In this document: positions 11,867 through 22,834 of the stretch, in pieces | Numbering within the stretch: position 1 is the stretch's first letter | Layout of the letters: every line of letters starts with the position of its first letter | Assembly: GCF_963082655.1 (NCBI RefSeq) | Contig: NC_081553.1 | Location: 128,245,736 to 128,309,735 of the forward strand | DNA length: 64,000 nucleotides | Source: Stomoxys calcitrans | Taxonomy: Eukaryota > Arthropoda > Insecta > Diptera > Muscidae | Direction: 5' to 3' | Position numbers and translations under genes: made by a program | Notes under the pieces: generated by a model | What the model was told of the DNA's origin: nothing | The model's database searches: none | What the model saw: the letters and a program-made list of their open reading frames with translations, nothing else

Positions 11867-14175
11867 TGATAAAAATTTTCTGAATTTTGCTCAGAGGATT
11901 TCGTTAAGGAGCATGGACATTTTAAATGCCGCAATACCTTAAAATGGCGCCTCACTGAAGACGAACTATGTTTTCTGGATGACGATATAAATGCTACTGC
12001 TGAAACGATTGAGAAGATAAATTTAAATGGAATGAGGGAGGACATTTATCCCAGTTAAGACTATAATGGCTAAATCAGACGACAAAAGTTGGTTTAACCA
12101 AACATGAAGAGATGCTGTCAGATCGAAAGAGGTCGAATTCAGGAACTGGCGCTTGAATAAAAATGCCAATACTGAACTGCTGCGCTAGCAGGCAAGATCT
12201 TCTTGTGCCAATGGGCTTAAGTGCGAAAAATTTCTTTACGAACAGCGTCTGCGTACGAACGTTCTTGCTTCTACACGAGGAAGTAAGAGCTTTTCGTGAA
12301 AATGGTAAATGGTAGTTCTTCATCTATTCCAACTCTTGTTAATGATGATCCAACGTTCACTGATCAAGTTGACAAGGCTAACCTGTTGGCTGATATATTT
12401 GCAGGGAACTCTTCCCTGCCGGATAGCAATCGAAAATGCATCTGGCGTCATGCCCCAAATATTTTTTCGATCTTGTGGAGTTAAAAGGGTTCTTGAGAAT
12501 CTAGACGTAAATAAATCCCCGAGCCAGGATGACATATCAACACTTGTCTTACGCAAGTGTTCTTCGACTCTCGCTTGTCCATAACGCCATCTTTTTAATT
12601 TTGCCTACCGTGCGGGAGTCTTTCCGGCGCGTTGGAAGGTTGCGAACGTTCAGCCAATACCCAAGAAGGGTGAGGCAAACAACACTGAGAATTATTGGCC
12701 AATTGCGATATGCTCCGCTCTCTCCAAAGTCATGGAGAGCATGGTTAATCCCCATCTTGTGGGGTATTTAGATTGCGAACGTTCAGCCAATACCAAAGTA
12801 GGGTGAGGCAAACAACCCTGCGAATAAACGGCCAATTGCGATATGCTCCGCTCTCCCCAAGGTCATGGAGAGCATGGTTAATCCCCATCTTGTGAGGTAT
12901 TTAGAGTCTAATGGCGTTCTTAGCGACCAACAGTATGGGTTCCGCAGAAATCGCTCTACGACCGACCTCATGGCACTTCTGTCGGAACGTTGGAGTCGCT
13001 AAATCCACCAGTTTGGTGAGAGTAAGGTTGTGGCTCTAGATATCTCCAAGGCATTTGATAGGGTCTGGCACGGTGCACTATTGTCAAAGCTTATCGCATT
13101 TGGTGTCGGTAATGGCTTCGTTCGATTTACTTCGAGCTTTCTCAGAGATCGCACTATTCCAGTCGTTATAGATGGGTTCTCATCCAATGAGCATAAATTG
13201 AACGCAGGTGTTCCCCAGGCCTCTGTTCTTTCTCCTTCTCTTTTTCTTATTTTCATCAACAATCTGTTGGGTCACACATCGAATCCGATCTACTCATTTG
13301 CGGATGACAGTAATCTCTGTCATTCGTACTCATTCGACCATAGGCCGAGTCTTCGAGATATTGAGAACAATAAACGGGTTAAGACGACGATTTGCTGGCC
13401 ATTTCTGATTGGGGTCGAATGAATCGTGTAGACTTTAAGGCAAGGAAGTCTCAATGCTGCATGTTGCCACACAAACGATTCGCTGACCCATTACGATCAT
13501 TTTTGTCCATCAACGGTGTAGATGTTGAGCAAGCAGAAGCTCTTGATGTTCTGGGCATGAAAATACAAAGCGATGTCCGTTGGGCTAAACATGTATTTGA
13601 AGTGTCGAAAGATGCATTCAAGTGTTTAGGCTTTCTAAATGGTGTAAGAATTACTTCACTCCGTGTGATCTTCTTAATATCTACACCACTTTCATAAGAC
13701 CGAAAATGGAGTACAACTCATATGCATGGGCTGGAGCTTCAAAATCGACCCTGGAGCTACTGGACCGTGTACAGAGGAGAGCGATGGAGTTGATTGGGGA
13801 CAGTGGGGCATCCAACTCTATTGCCTCCCTTCATCATCGGTACAATAATGGTATGTGTTCGTCTGATATTAGTCTTCTTATTACTGATGTAAAGGATGCA
13901 TGTCAGGAATACTAGACATTCTAGGAACTCACAACCGTTTGTAATTGATTAGCCAGCGGACCGCACGATGCATTATAGAGAGAATTCTCATTTTTCCCGA
14001 ATCGTTCGTATGTGGAATCGACTTCCGGCTAATGTTTTTCCCAACCACTTTGACATCCAAAGATTTAAAACAAATGTCAATAAGCACTACATTGCATGTT
14101 TTTATCATTCACGCTATTATGCTAACTGCAATTATGATTAAATCCATTTGCAACATGACTAAAAATAACTCCTTT
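11867..14175 (+). mobile_element. 5'-truncated CR1/Jockey-group LINE, ORF2 pseudogene
   Basis: Relic of a non-LTR retrotransposon polymerase (target-primed reverse transcription in the live element). Reading the frames in order gives the linker before the RT (MVNGSSSSIPTLVNDD, about 12301), NGVLSDQQYGFRRNRSTTDL (about 12910), ALDISKAFDRVWH (13030) with a catalytic Asp, GVPQASVLSPSLFLIFINN (about 13207), SFADDS (the catalytic pair intact, about 13295), IRPKMEYNSYAWAG (about 13697) and a C-terminal WNRLPANVFPNHFDIQRFK (about 14013). There are several frameshifts, a stop at 13000-13002 and an internal 133-bp duplication, so it is dead. It begins directly at the 5' edge of HLE-C. The clade is judged from motif style only. 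Confidence 0.85.
12640..12905 (+). repeat. 133-bp tandem duplication inside the LINE
   Basis: TTGCGAACGTTCAGCCAATA starts at 12640 and again at 12773. The following CAAGAAGGGTGAGGC, ATATGCTCCGCTCTC and CATGGAGAGCATGG blocks repeat in order with scattered mismatches. It duplicates part of the RT finger region. 133 is not a multiple of three, so the duplication by itself breaks the frame. Confidence 0.85.
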
Positions 14176-14617
14176 ATTTTGCACTTTCATTGATTTTCTT
14201 TCTTTTGTTGACTTTGCTTCTATTTCCTCCATTTATTTGTCTATTGTTATTATGCTATGTATTTGTGGATTTTATGTCGCATTGAGAAGTCAATGGTTAT
14301 CATCTTGGTGGTACTCAACCTTCAAAGAAATTATCTATGGTGGCATTGTATCGATGACAAAGAGATCACTTTATTTTCTTAGAATAATTGAAGGTGGCCA
14401 TTAAGTTAGAGGCAACAATGATACCTTTCAATGTATTGTGGAACTACGTTATTTTCTCAAATGACCTTGAAGATGGTGTAGCATTTGAATCAATCACCAC
14501 GAAAAGAAACGTCTGAGAATTGCAATGCTTCAGATACGTTTGTAAAAAACAAATTCTACCCTAACATTATATTGATTTCTGCTCATATCTGTGAGAGCTG
14601 TCGGATGCACAATCTAA
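14176..14617. other. LINE 3' flank and unassigned sequence
   Basis: The first part (to about 14280) may be the LINE 3' UTR. I see no poly-A or short-repeat tail that would fix its end. Nothing else is recognised. Confidence 0.35.
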
Positions 14618-14885
14618 ATGCAAATTTGCCCTTGAACATACCATCAAGGAACAGGGGCAAACTTCAAATATATTAATAAGGTGATGCCCGATTCACGTTT
14701 ATGCTTCGAACGGGGATACCTTTTTGCTGAGAAGTTTTAACATGGCCACCATACCAAATGGTACAGTGCCTTACAAATATCGCCAGCATTAGGAGAGGAT
14801 ATCCACTGGTGAAAATTGTTTATGATGTGCTCGCCAGGATTCGAACCCAGGTGTTCAGCGTCATTTAAGGACTAAGATGGCCTCC
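14618..14885 (-). mobile_element. SINE copy, minus strand
   Basis: Read on the minus strand it starts GGAGGCCATCTTAG at 14885. It has an intact B box GGTTCGAATCC (about 14837-14847) and GACGCTGAACACC just before it, the CTCTCCTAATGCTGGCGATA block, and a 3' end CAAATTTGCA at about 14618. The A-box region is damaged (TTAGTCCTTAAATGACG). Confidence 0.75.
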
Positions 14886-14896
14886 AAAGCACAACC

Positions 14897-15056
14897 CAGC
14901 TTAATGATCAGGTACCTGATTTCTATAGCCGAGTCTGAAAGGAGAGTCTGGTCTTCGCAGGCAAGTTTTACAGAGCTTACGACCTGACACCATCATTAGT
15001 GAGAGCATAACGGCGGTGATTCAAAGCCAGGTGTTTATCATCATAGGCAGGCATGC
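14897..15056 (-). mobile_element. SINE copy, minus strand, truncated
   Basis: Read on the minus strand: GCATGCCTGCCTATGATG, a weakened B box (GCTTTGAATCACC), TGTAAAACTTGCC and CAGACTCGGCTATAGAAATC, ending at the ATCATTAAGCTG block. The 3' third is missing. It sits only about 10 bases from the copy at 14618-14885, in the same orientation. Confidence 0.6.
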
Positions 15057-15321
15057 AAAAAAGTTAACCCAAAATTTTAGATTTTTCCTTACTCAGAGGA
15101 TTTTAGCAATGAAAACGAGCCAAATAAAATGTAGTTTCCTTTCCCATTTACTTACAGACATTAATACCATTTCAAATTTAAAATAAAAAAATCCTTAATA
15201 TGTAGGAAAATATTTTTGACCAAAGGGGTTATTTCCTTAAAAAGTTGGAAAATTGATTTAAATTGAAGTTGCTCAATTTTGGCACGAATCTTTAAAATTA
15301 GGACAAAAGTTTTTTCAGTGT

Positions 15322-15640
15322 ACGAACAACATTTCAGCCTTATCTGATAACAATTAGGGCTTCCAGGGGCTCAAGATGCCAAATCGGGAGGTAGGTAGTA
15401 GTATGGGAGCTATTTGATATAGACCGTACTTAGTAGGGTTGTTGGAAGTTGTAACAGAATACAACGCGCAAAAGTTCAGCCAACTCGGATTACAATTGCA
15501 GCTTATGGGATTCAAAATATCAAATGGGAAAATAGGTCTAAATGGGAGCTTTATCAGGTTATAGACCGACGAAGAGCAAAATTCACCTATAGGAATGACT
15601 ATATTTGTATACCCCTCATTATATAGTAGAAGGTATAACA
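15322..15640 (-). mobile_element. HLE-A fragment with 5' palindrome
   Basis: Two HLE-A-like monomers (CATTTCAGCCTTATCTGATA.., GGGGCTCAAGATGCC.., GTTGTTGGAAGTTGTAACAG) join abruptly to the terminal palindrome TATACCCCTCATTATATAG..GAAGGTATAAC (15608-15640). The GTCCGTC head between them is deleted. Confidence 0.65.
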
Positions 15641-16875
15641 ACCAAAAAAGTGATTAGTTCGGCCGTGCCGAACTTTGGATACCCACCACCATGGATAAAT
15701 TAACCATCCTCCACAACCTCACTACTATATCCACAGTAATATGCAAATGGGGGCTGATCCGGATCATATTTGATTCAGGTCCCGAGAGCTCTTATACAAG
15801 ACACAGTTTCAGTGAAATCGGGCAACAATTCCGCTTTTTACGGAATTAAGACCCTAAAGTGGAAGATTGGTCAATATGGCAGCTATATCTAACTATAGTT
15901 TGATCTGGACCATATGCTGGTCAGATGACGAGAGGCTTAATACAAGTCACTATATCGAATTCCGACGAAATCAGGCTTAAGACCCAAAATCGGCTGATCG
16001 ATCTACAAGGCGGCTATATCTAAATATAGTCCGATCGGAACCATATTTAAGTCGGATGTCAAGCTATTTCAAATTTAAGCGAAATTAGATAATAATTGCG
16101 GCTTTTATGAGCTTGAGACCTTGAATTGGCAGTTCATTTTATATGTCAGCTATATCTAAATATTGTCCAATCTGGACTATATTTAGGCGTGATGACGAAA
16201 GGCTTCAACCAACTCAGTGTTTCCAGTTTCAACGAAATCGATTTATAATTGCTGCTTTTATGGGCTCAAGACCCTTAATCGTCAGTTCGCTCTATACGGC
16301 AGCTATATCTGAATAAATCTGTACCATATTTGAGCCGGATACCGGGAGGCTTTAATCAACGCACTTTTTCAAATTTCAGCGAAATCGAATAATAATTGCG
16401 TTTTTTATTGGCTAAAAACCCTAACTCGGCAGATCTGTCTATATGGCAGCTATATCTCAATATAGTCCGATCTGAACCATATTTGAGTCCGATGCTAGGA
16501 GGCTTGATATAACTCACAATTTAAAATTTTAGCGAAATCGAATAGTTTTTGGGCCTTTTATAGGCTTAGGACCTTCAATTGGCAGATCGGTGTATATGAC
16601 ATCTATACTTAAATATGGGCCGATCTGAACCATATTTGAGTCGGATGTCGGGTAGCATAAAAGTGCTATGTTTCTAAATTCATCGAAATCGGAAAAAGTG
16701 CGCCCGTTACGGGCTTAAGACCCTAACCCGGCATATCGGTCTATATGGCAGCTATATGCAAATATGGTCTGGTATGGGCAATATTCGGTTTGAATATCAG
16801 GGACTCTGATACAACTTCCTGTTTCAAATTTCGGGGAATTCGGACAAAGAATGCGGCTTTTACAAGCTTAAGATA
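15641..16875 (-). mobile_element. HLE-B2 (diverged B-type), right side cut by a LINE
   Basis: The left edge has a hairpin TTCGGCCGTGCCGAA followed by TGGATACCCACCACCATGG. About seven monomers follow with GCGAAATCG.ATAATAATTGCG, TTTTATGGGCTCAAGACC and TATATGGCAGCTATATCTAA. Intervals between boxes are 153 (16148 to 16301; 16448 to 16601) with shorter ones elsewhere, so deletions have accumulated. The array stops at about 16875, where LINE coding sequence begins without any HLE head. Confidence 0.75.
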
Positions 16876-17800
16876 TTGGGCACTATGTAGACAGGCCGTA
16901 GGCTCGAAATGGAGCCTAAATCCGAGGATAATCCACTAGTTCTACAGGAGCGTGTTTAGACCAATACTTACTTACTCTTTAGTAGTTTGGTGGACCACTA
17001 TGGAGAAAAAGTGCAACATAAGGACCATACAACAGGTTCAGAGAACATGTTGTCTTGGAATAGACGGAACGATGAGGACAACTTCCACTAGGGCACTGAA
17101 CACTATCCTAGATATCCGACCCACTGACATACAAATTAAGTGTGAGGCAGCCACTGATGGAATGGAATGAATTGAGGATGGGAGCAGCTCATACCATCGC
17201 GGTATAATCGTGGCGACGATAGGAAACCTTGGAGGAAGGGAAGAGGTTTCCGATCGAATACCTGAGATGAACCTTAAAGTCGAGTGCGAGGCACTGCTGC
17301 CATCGGCACAGACTTGGATTGACGGAACCCTAGTATTGCCATGTGGAAGATCATGTTACAAGGATGGATTAAAGCTAGAGGTCAGAGTGGGCCTGGGGGT
17401 TTACATTGAGAACCCAGGGACTGAGATCTGTTTTAGACTGCCTCAACATAATAAGGTCCTGCAGGCGGAGATCCGGCCGATCACGGAATGCGTGACGTGG
17501 TGTGGTTCTCATGCACTTGGCATGAAACTGTGAAATTGTGTTCGGCACGAAATATCTGAGTAATCTTACATGAGTCGATAGAGCCTACTGTAGAAACAAT
17601 CTTAATGAAATTGAGATCACAGAGCACTTCCTACTGCTCCACTGCTTCTCTCCGATGTAAGCGATGATGAAAATAAACCTCTTTAAATACACTATCAGGA
17701 TGTGATAGTTCCGACAGGATGGTCATATATGACTAGAGTATCACGAATCTAGCCTCCCAGTAGCCTCACTTTAATCATGGGCTACCCTAACCTTAGCTTG
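16876..17800 (+). mobile_element. LINE 3' fragment with RNase H remnant (I/LOA-like)
   Basis: Reads CRQAVGSKWSLNPRIIH (from about 16888) then VFRPILTYSLVVWW (about 16952) and IQQVQRTCCLGIDGTMRTTS, which match the region after the RT in RNase H-bearing LINEs. Then GRSCYKDGLKLEVRVGLGVY (about 17344-17403) is the start of an RNase H domain, where the usual TDGS catalytic motif reads KDGL, and LQAEI at about 17460 carries the expected Glu. A later EITEHFLLLHC stretch (about 17610) resembles the C-terminal Cys/His segment. Stops and frame changes make it a pseudogene. A related RNase H scrap is at 21.6 kb. Confidence 0.75.
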
Positions 17801-18059
17801 GATCCACCTCTTCACCTCAAATATATTCCAAATTGCTTTAAAACTTGATTGAGATCCTGGTCGTATTATTTAATTTGCTAAACAAATACTAAGGTTTAAC
17901 TTCATTAGGACTTGCAGGACATAATAACATTTACGATTTGTATTTAATATTTTAATTATTGTGGTTTAACTTACTTTGTGTTTGCTTTAAGATACTTGTG
18001 TTCAATACAAGAGATTTTAACTTACCTAAAATGAAAAAAAGAAGAGAAATGTTTATTAG

Positions 18060-19893
18060 ACAGAAGAGAGAAATAATACAAGGGGGGCGGACCCTCCCCC
18101 CTACCCCGATTTTCAAAAACGCCAGATCTCGGAGATGCGTGCACCGATTTAAGCGAAATTTTGTATGCTACCTTATGTAACCCCAAAAACACGAAATTGG
18201 TAAAAAATGTTGTGGTCAAATAACCTGTGGGGGACGCCCTATCCCAAAACCCACCCGAACAGACATATGTACCGATATGGGTATCGAATGAAAGGTATTT
18301 AAGAGTAGAGTACGAATTTGGTAAACAAATTTCACTTTAAATTTCCGGGGGGGGGGGGGGGGTCCCCAACCCCCATAAAAGCCCCAAGAGGACACTTTCA
18401 CCGCTTTGGGCAATATTGGTATCAAATGAAAGGTATTAAAATGTAGAGTACAAATCTGACAAAAAAATGTGTTTGGTGTCTGAGCCGCCCACCCCTCCCA
18501 GCCCCTTCCCAGCCCCCAAAACCACCAACAGGACATATTAACCGATTGGGACAATATGGGTATCAAATGAAAGGTATTTATGAGTAGAGTACAAACTTGG
18601 GATAAAAATGGCAGCCTTAGTGTCGGAGGGTACCCCACACTCTCTTTTACCGCTCTGGGCAATATTTGTATCAAATGAAACGTACTTAAATGTAGAGTAC
18701 AAATCTCACATAAAAATGTATTCCTTAGGGCCTGAGGGACACAGGAGACCCTGCGGATCTTTAAAAATGTGGTATCTCAAGTGGTAGGTTTGAAATATGA
18801 TTTTGAATGTAGATAACCAATACAAAAATAAAAGTTTATTAGTGTGAATCTAAACGAGACCCGTAGCCCTGCATATTTTGATGGCTACCCTTTTTGGAGG
18901 TAGTCATCAAAATATTCATTATCGGGCTCAAACAAAATCGTGCTCTAGCACGATGCTGATATCATTTCAGGGTCCGTCCCCTATACTCCCCTCAAACCGG
19001 CAATGTTTACCTACTATGGCAATAAGAGGCTCAAATGATGGGTATTTTACAGTAGAAAACAAATTTGATACGCAATTTTGAGGCCAAGTGTTTGGGAGTA
19101 GTGTCACCCCATAAACGACTCAAAAAAAAGCAATTCAACAGTAGAGCTCGATGTTGATATTTATCAGGGCTAAGCGCGTGGGTGGCTGTCTCGCCCTACA
19201 TACCCCTCAAACTGGACATATTTGTGGATTACGGCAAAAATGTCCTCAAATCTGACATCTATTTTATGGCCAAGTGTTTCAGGGACGACTCATCTCACAA
19301 ACTCTAAATGAACCACACATATATACCGATTGTAGCAAAATGTATCCACTTTCTAAATCTGATATCCACTTTCTGGGCGAAGGGTTTGGCTACTCCAATC
19401 CACCACCAAAACCAAAAGAATGAAGTGGATCTAATATCCAAACTTTATTAGGAGGACCCTCCCCTCACTCTATTTTCAAAAACAATAGATCTCGGAGATG
19501 GGTGCACCACTTAACGTGAAATTTAGTTTGTGTATAATAACTCAAAAACTTATTTAAGGTGTCTAGGGCGGCCGTCCCAGACATTTCCGCCCAATGGAAA
19601 TATAGATTAATAATGACAATATTAGGCTCAAATGAAAGGTATGTGAGACTAGAGCACGAATCAGATACAGGGTGGTTCACCTCACCCCCAAAAACACCTT
19701 TATACCGGACATATTCACCGACCATAGCAATATAAGGCTCAAATGTAAGAAATTTGGGAATAGAGAACCAATATGATATCCACATTGGGGCGAAATACAT
19801 GAAAGGCCGCACCAGCATCATCAAACAGGACTTTTTTAAAATAAGACAGTAAATGAAGGCGCAGCGGAGCGGGTCCTGTCCAGCTAGTATTTT
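18060..19893 (+). mobile_element. Non-autonomous Helitron with internal repeats
   Basis: The right end reads GGCGCAGCGGAGCGGGTCCT then GTCCAGCTAG followed by T, matching the CTRR 3' terminus of canonical Helitrons inserted before T. The body is made of diverged units containing GGTATCAAATGAAAGGTATT and GAGTAGAGTACAAAT (18281, 18419, 18560, 18668; spacing 138, 141, 108). A longer-range repeat of ATTTTCAAAAAC..AGATCTCGGAGATG occurs near 18112 and 19471. The unit shows no relation to the 153-bp HLE monomers. The left boundary is uncertain; a 16-G run is at 18347-18362. No Rep/helicase coding sequence is present. Confidence 0.65.
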
Positions 19894-20898
19894 CATAAAA
19901 AAGGTTTATCGGGACAAGAAATTCATAATGATATGGTGAATGTGTTAGGTAAAAGTGCTCCTTCATAAGCAACAGCATTGAAGATGAATCATGCAGAGGA
20001 CATCCAAAAACACCAACAACAATAGAAATTGTAGTCAAAGTGCAGTATATGGTATTGAATGATCGATGAATAAAAGTGCGTTAAATAGCTAGTATCATGG
20101 ACATCTCCAATGATCGAGTCCATTTAGTTTTGCATGAAGAAGAACTACAGATGAAAAAGCTTTCTGCAAGATGGGTGCCGCATTTGTTAACAGTCGAATA
20201 AAAACGCATAAGAACGAACATTTCTCATGCTTGTTTGGATCGTTTTAAGCGAAATAAAATGGATTTGAAGCGTCGTTTCATAACTGTTGATGAGACAATT
20301 CAAACAATGGACTGAAGCTGGAGAAGTGCCCCAAAGAAGACAAAAACAATTCAATCGGCTGGTAAGGTTATGTCAACGGTTTTTTGGGACTTCAAAGGTA
20401 TTTTATTGATTGACTATCTGAAAAAGGGTAAAACAATAAATTCAGAGTACTATTGCAAACTTTCGGATCAATTAAATGTACAAATTCGAGAAAAATGTCC
20501 TGGCTTACAACACAAATAGAATTTTTCATCAAGACAATGCACCAGCGCAGAAGAGTGCATTAACAATGGCTAAAATCAACGAATTAAAGTACAAGTTGCT
20601 TGACCACCCACCTTATTCTGCTGATTTAGCTTTCAGTGATTTTTACCTGTTCCCAAATCTAAAAAAAAGCATTGCTGGCAAGCGTTTTACCTCAAATGAA
20701 GATGCAGTTACAGTTGTAATCCACTATTTTGAAGACCTTGAGGAAACCTTTTTTAATCAAGGGATAGAATTGCTAGATAAGCCTTGGACTAAGTGTATTG
20801 AAGTTTCAGGAGATTATATTGAAAAAATAAAAATATTTTTGAAAAACTTACTATTCTCTTTCATTGATAGGCTAAGAAGTTTCCGAACCGCCCTCGTA
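19894..20898 (+). mobile_element. mariner transposase pseudogene, 5'-truncated
   Basis: Decayed DDE transposase gene. Readable blocks: KKGLSGQEIHNDMVNVLG (about 19906), SIEDESCRGHPKTPTT, DISNDRVHLVLHEELQMKKL then SARWVPHLLTVE (20098-20200), VDET with the first catalytic Asp (20289-20291), INSEYYCKLSDQLN, HQDNAPAQKSALTMAKINEL with the second Asp (20533-20535), and YSADLAFSDFYLFPNLKKS with the third Asp at 20638-20640. The last two are separated by 34 residues, the DD34D spacing of mariner. Stops and frameshifts lie mostly upstream; the last 154 codons from 20476 are open. The 3' inverted end GAAGTTTCCGAACCGCCCTCGTA is at 20876-20898. No 5' end is present. Confidence 0.85.
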
Positions 20899-20939
20899 TG
20901 TCAAAACTTGCGTTGCTTCTGTCAAAAATCGTACTAGCC

Positions 20940-21540
20940 CCTAGGCTACTCAAAAATTATTCACCACACCAAACGTCATAGTTTTACAAACCCTACAACT
21001 TTGCTATCGATTGGCACGCAGCCTTAGAAGCAATTTTGGGTAAAATTTTAGCAAATGCTAAATCCATAGCCATTAAACCATTATTTGCCGTAATACATAT
21101 GTAGACTTGAAAAAAAAAAAACATAACGTACCAAAGTGAGAACAAAGCAACTAGGCAGATGGATGTACAAATTTAATGATACAATCATCATCAACATCTC
21201 ATCAATGACTTTAACAAGTTTATCAGCATCTAACAAATTTGTTTGGCAATATTACAATGGTAACAACATTTAAAGAAGCAAAGGAGTGTTGCTGCAGTCT
21301 AGCAACGTGCAGCTTTCACTTGTTGCAAGCATTACAGACAAACCAAAAAAAAAAAAAAATACATGCTGAGGCAAAGTCAATGGGACAATGGAGTCTTCCA
21401 TTGAGGTGATACAATGGTATCTTAACCAAGCAAGTAATAATGACAGTAAAGCAGAATTGGAGTTCTTTGTCTGCCTGTAAGTCAGCTTTTAGGCGGCATC
21501 ACACTGTGAAAATTGTGGCGCAAGTCTCCTAAGTTAAAAG
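20940..21540. other. Unassigned A-rich sequence
   Basis: Contains A runs near 21110 and 21345 and no repeat shared with the rest of the window that I can see. No coding signal recognised. Confidence 0.4.
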
Positions 21541-21576
21541 TAATACCCTGTACCATAGTAGTGGTGAAGGGTATAA
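21541..21576. mobile_element. Solitary HLE-C/D 5' terminal hairpin
   Basis: TAATACCCTGTACCATAGTAGTGGTGAAGGGTATAA is the same imperfect palindrome that closes HLE-C and HLE-D, but neither head nor monomers adjoin it on either side. It is a remnant of an insertion or a mobilised tip. Confidence 0.6.
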
Positions 21577-21599
21577 ATATATTCAATTAAAAATATCAG

Positions 21600-21785
21600 A
21601 CAGCGACAGGCTCTTGAATTGACGGAACTCTGGTATTACCATCTAGAAGGTCATGCTATATGGATGTATTAAAGCTGGAGGATAGAATGAGCCTGGGGTC
21701 ATTGATTGAAGACCAAGAGACTGAGTTCTGTTTCCAACTGCCAGACCATAAGGTAGGCGTCCACGTAATGCATGAATTGGTATAG
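21600..21785 (+). mobile_element. LINE RNase H scrap
   Basis: Reads GTLVLPSRRSCYMDVLKLED and FCFQLPDH in one frame, matching the 17.3-17.45 kb fragment (GTLVLPCGRSCYKDGLKLEV, FRLPQH). It is the same LINE family, broken at both sides, and joins the RTE-type LINE fragment at about 21786. Confidence 0.6.
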
Positions 21786-22833
21786 TGTTAACGCAAGTCA
21801 GTGAAAATGGGTCTGGCAGTAAATGGAGATAAGACGAAATGGATGGTTTAACTCCCACAACGCGTTATACTACCCAGCAGATAAAGAAAATGGAGAAAGT
21901 TGGGAACCACAACTTTGCGATAGTCAGTAACTTTATCTACCTCGGCACCACCGTAACCGAAACGAATAACACCACATTTGAGATAAAGCGAAGAATAATA
22001 CTGGCAAACAGATGCCACTTTGGATTTAGTAAGCAGTTTAGATATAAGGCCACCTTTCGACAGACGAAGATTACACTATACAAGACACTGATACTACCCG
22101 TGTTGTTATATGGTTCTAAGGCATGGGTACTTGTGAAAGCAGATGAGGCAGTACTTGGAGTATTTGAGAATAAGATTCTTCGTAAAATATATGGACCAGT
22201 TTGCGATAATGGATAATATAGGCGACGTATGAGGAAAATGGAGAAAATTGGGCACCACAACTTTGAGATAGTCAGCAACTTTATCTACCTCAGCACTGAA
22301 ATAAAGCGAAGAATAATACTGGCAAACAGATGCTTCTTTGGTCTAAGTAAGCAGTTTAGCAACAAGGTCACCTCTCGACAGACGAAGATTACACTATACA
22401 AGACACTGATAGTACCCGTGTTATTGTATGGTTCTGAGGCATGGGTTCTTGTGAAAGCAGATGAGGCAGTGCTTGGAGTATTTGAGAGAAAGATTCCTCG
22501 TAAAATATATGCACCAGTTTGCGATAATGGAGAATATAGGCGACGTATGAACCACAAGCTGTATGAAGACATTAGCATGTTACACGGCTGCGTTGGCTAG
22601 GTCATGTTGTCAGAATGGATGAAGAAGCTCCCGCAAAGAAGTCTTTTGAAAGCAGCCACGGTGGTACACGCAAACCGGGAAGACCAAAAGCCCGATGGAA
22701 AGATCAAGTGGTGGAAGACATCTCGAAACTTGGTGTCAGATTTTTGAATGAGAGCAGAAGATCGAGGCGCTTGGAACGCCATTCTACGTTCGGCTACTGG
22801 AACAAATGTTCTGTCATAGCCAATTAAAGTAAG
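21786..22833 (+). mobile_element. RTE-type LINE 3' fragment with internal duplication
   Basis: C-terminal part of an RT-bearing ORF2: MGLAVNGDKTKWMV, KMEKVGNHNFAIVSNFIYLG, EIKRRIILANRC, KITLYKTLILPVLLYGSKAW, VLVKADEAVLGVFENKILRK, then a second copy of the same blocks, then KARWKDQVVEDISKLGVRF near the C terminus. The end GTCATAGCCAATTAAAGTAA matches the end of the copy at 52.5 kb and resembles the short-repeat tails of RTE elements. The SINE at 22835 begins immediately after it. Stops and the duplication make it non-functional. Confidence 0.82.
21887..22560 (+). repeat. 348-bp tandem duplication inside the RTE fragment
   Basis: AAAATGGAGAAAGTTGGGAA at 21887 recurs as AAAATGGAGAAAATTGGGCA at 22235. 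Both copies run through YLG/YLS, EIKRRIILANRC, VLLYGS, VLVKADEAVLGVFE and the CCAGTTTGCGATAATGG block. The second copy lacks about 30 bases (the TTVTETNNTTF part). 348 is a multiple of three, so the duplication alone would have kept the frame. Confidence 0.85.
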
Positions 22834-22834
22834 T

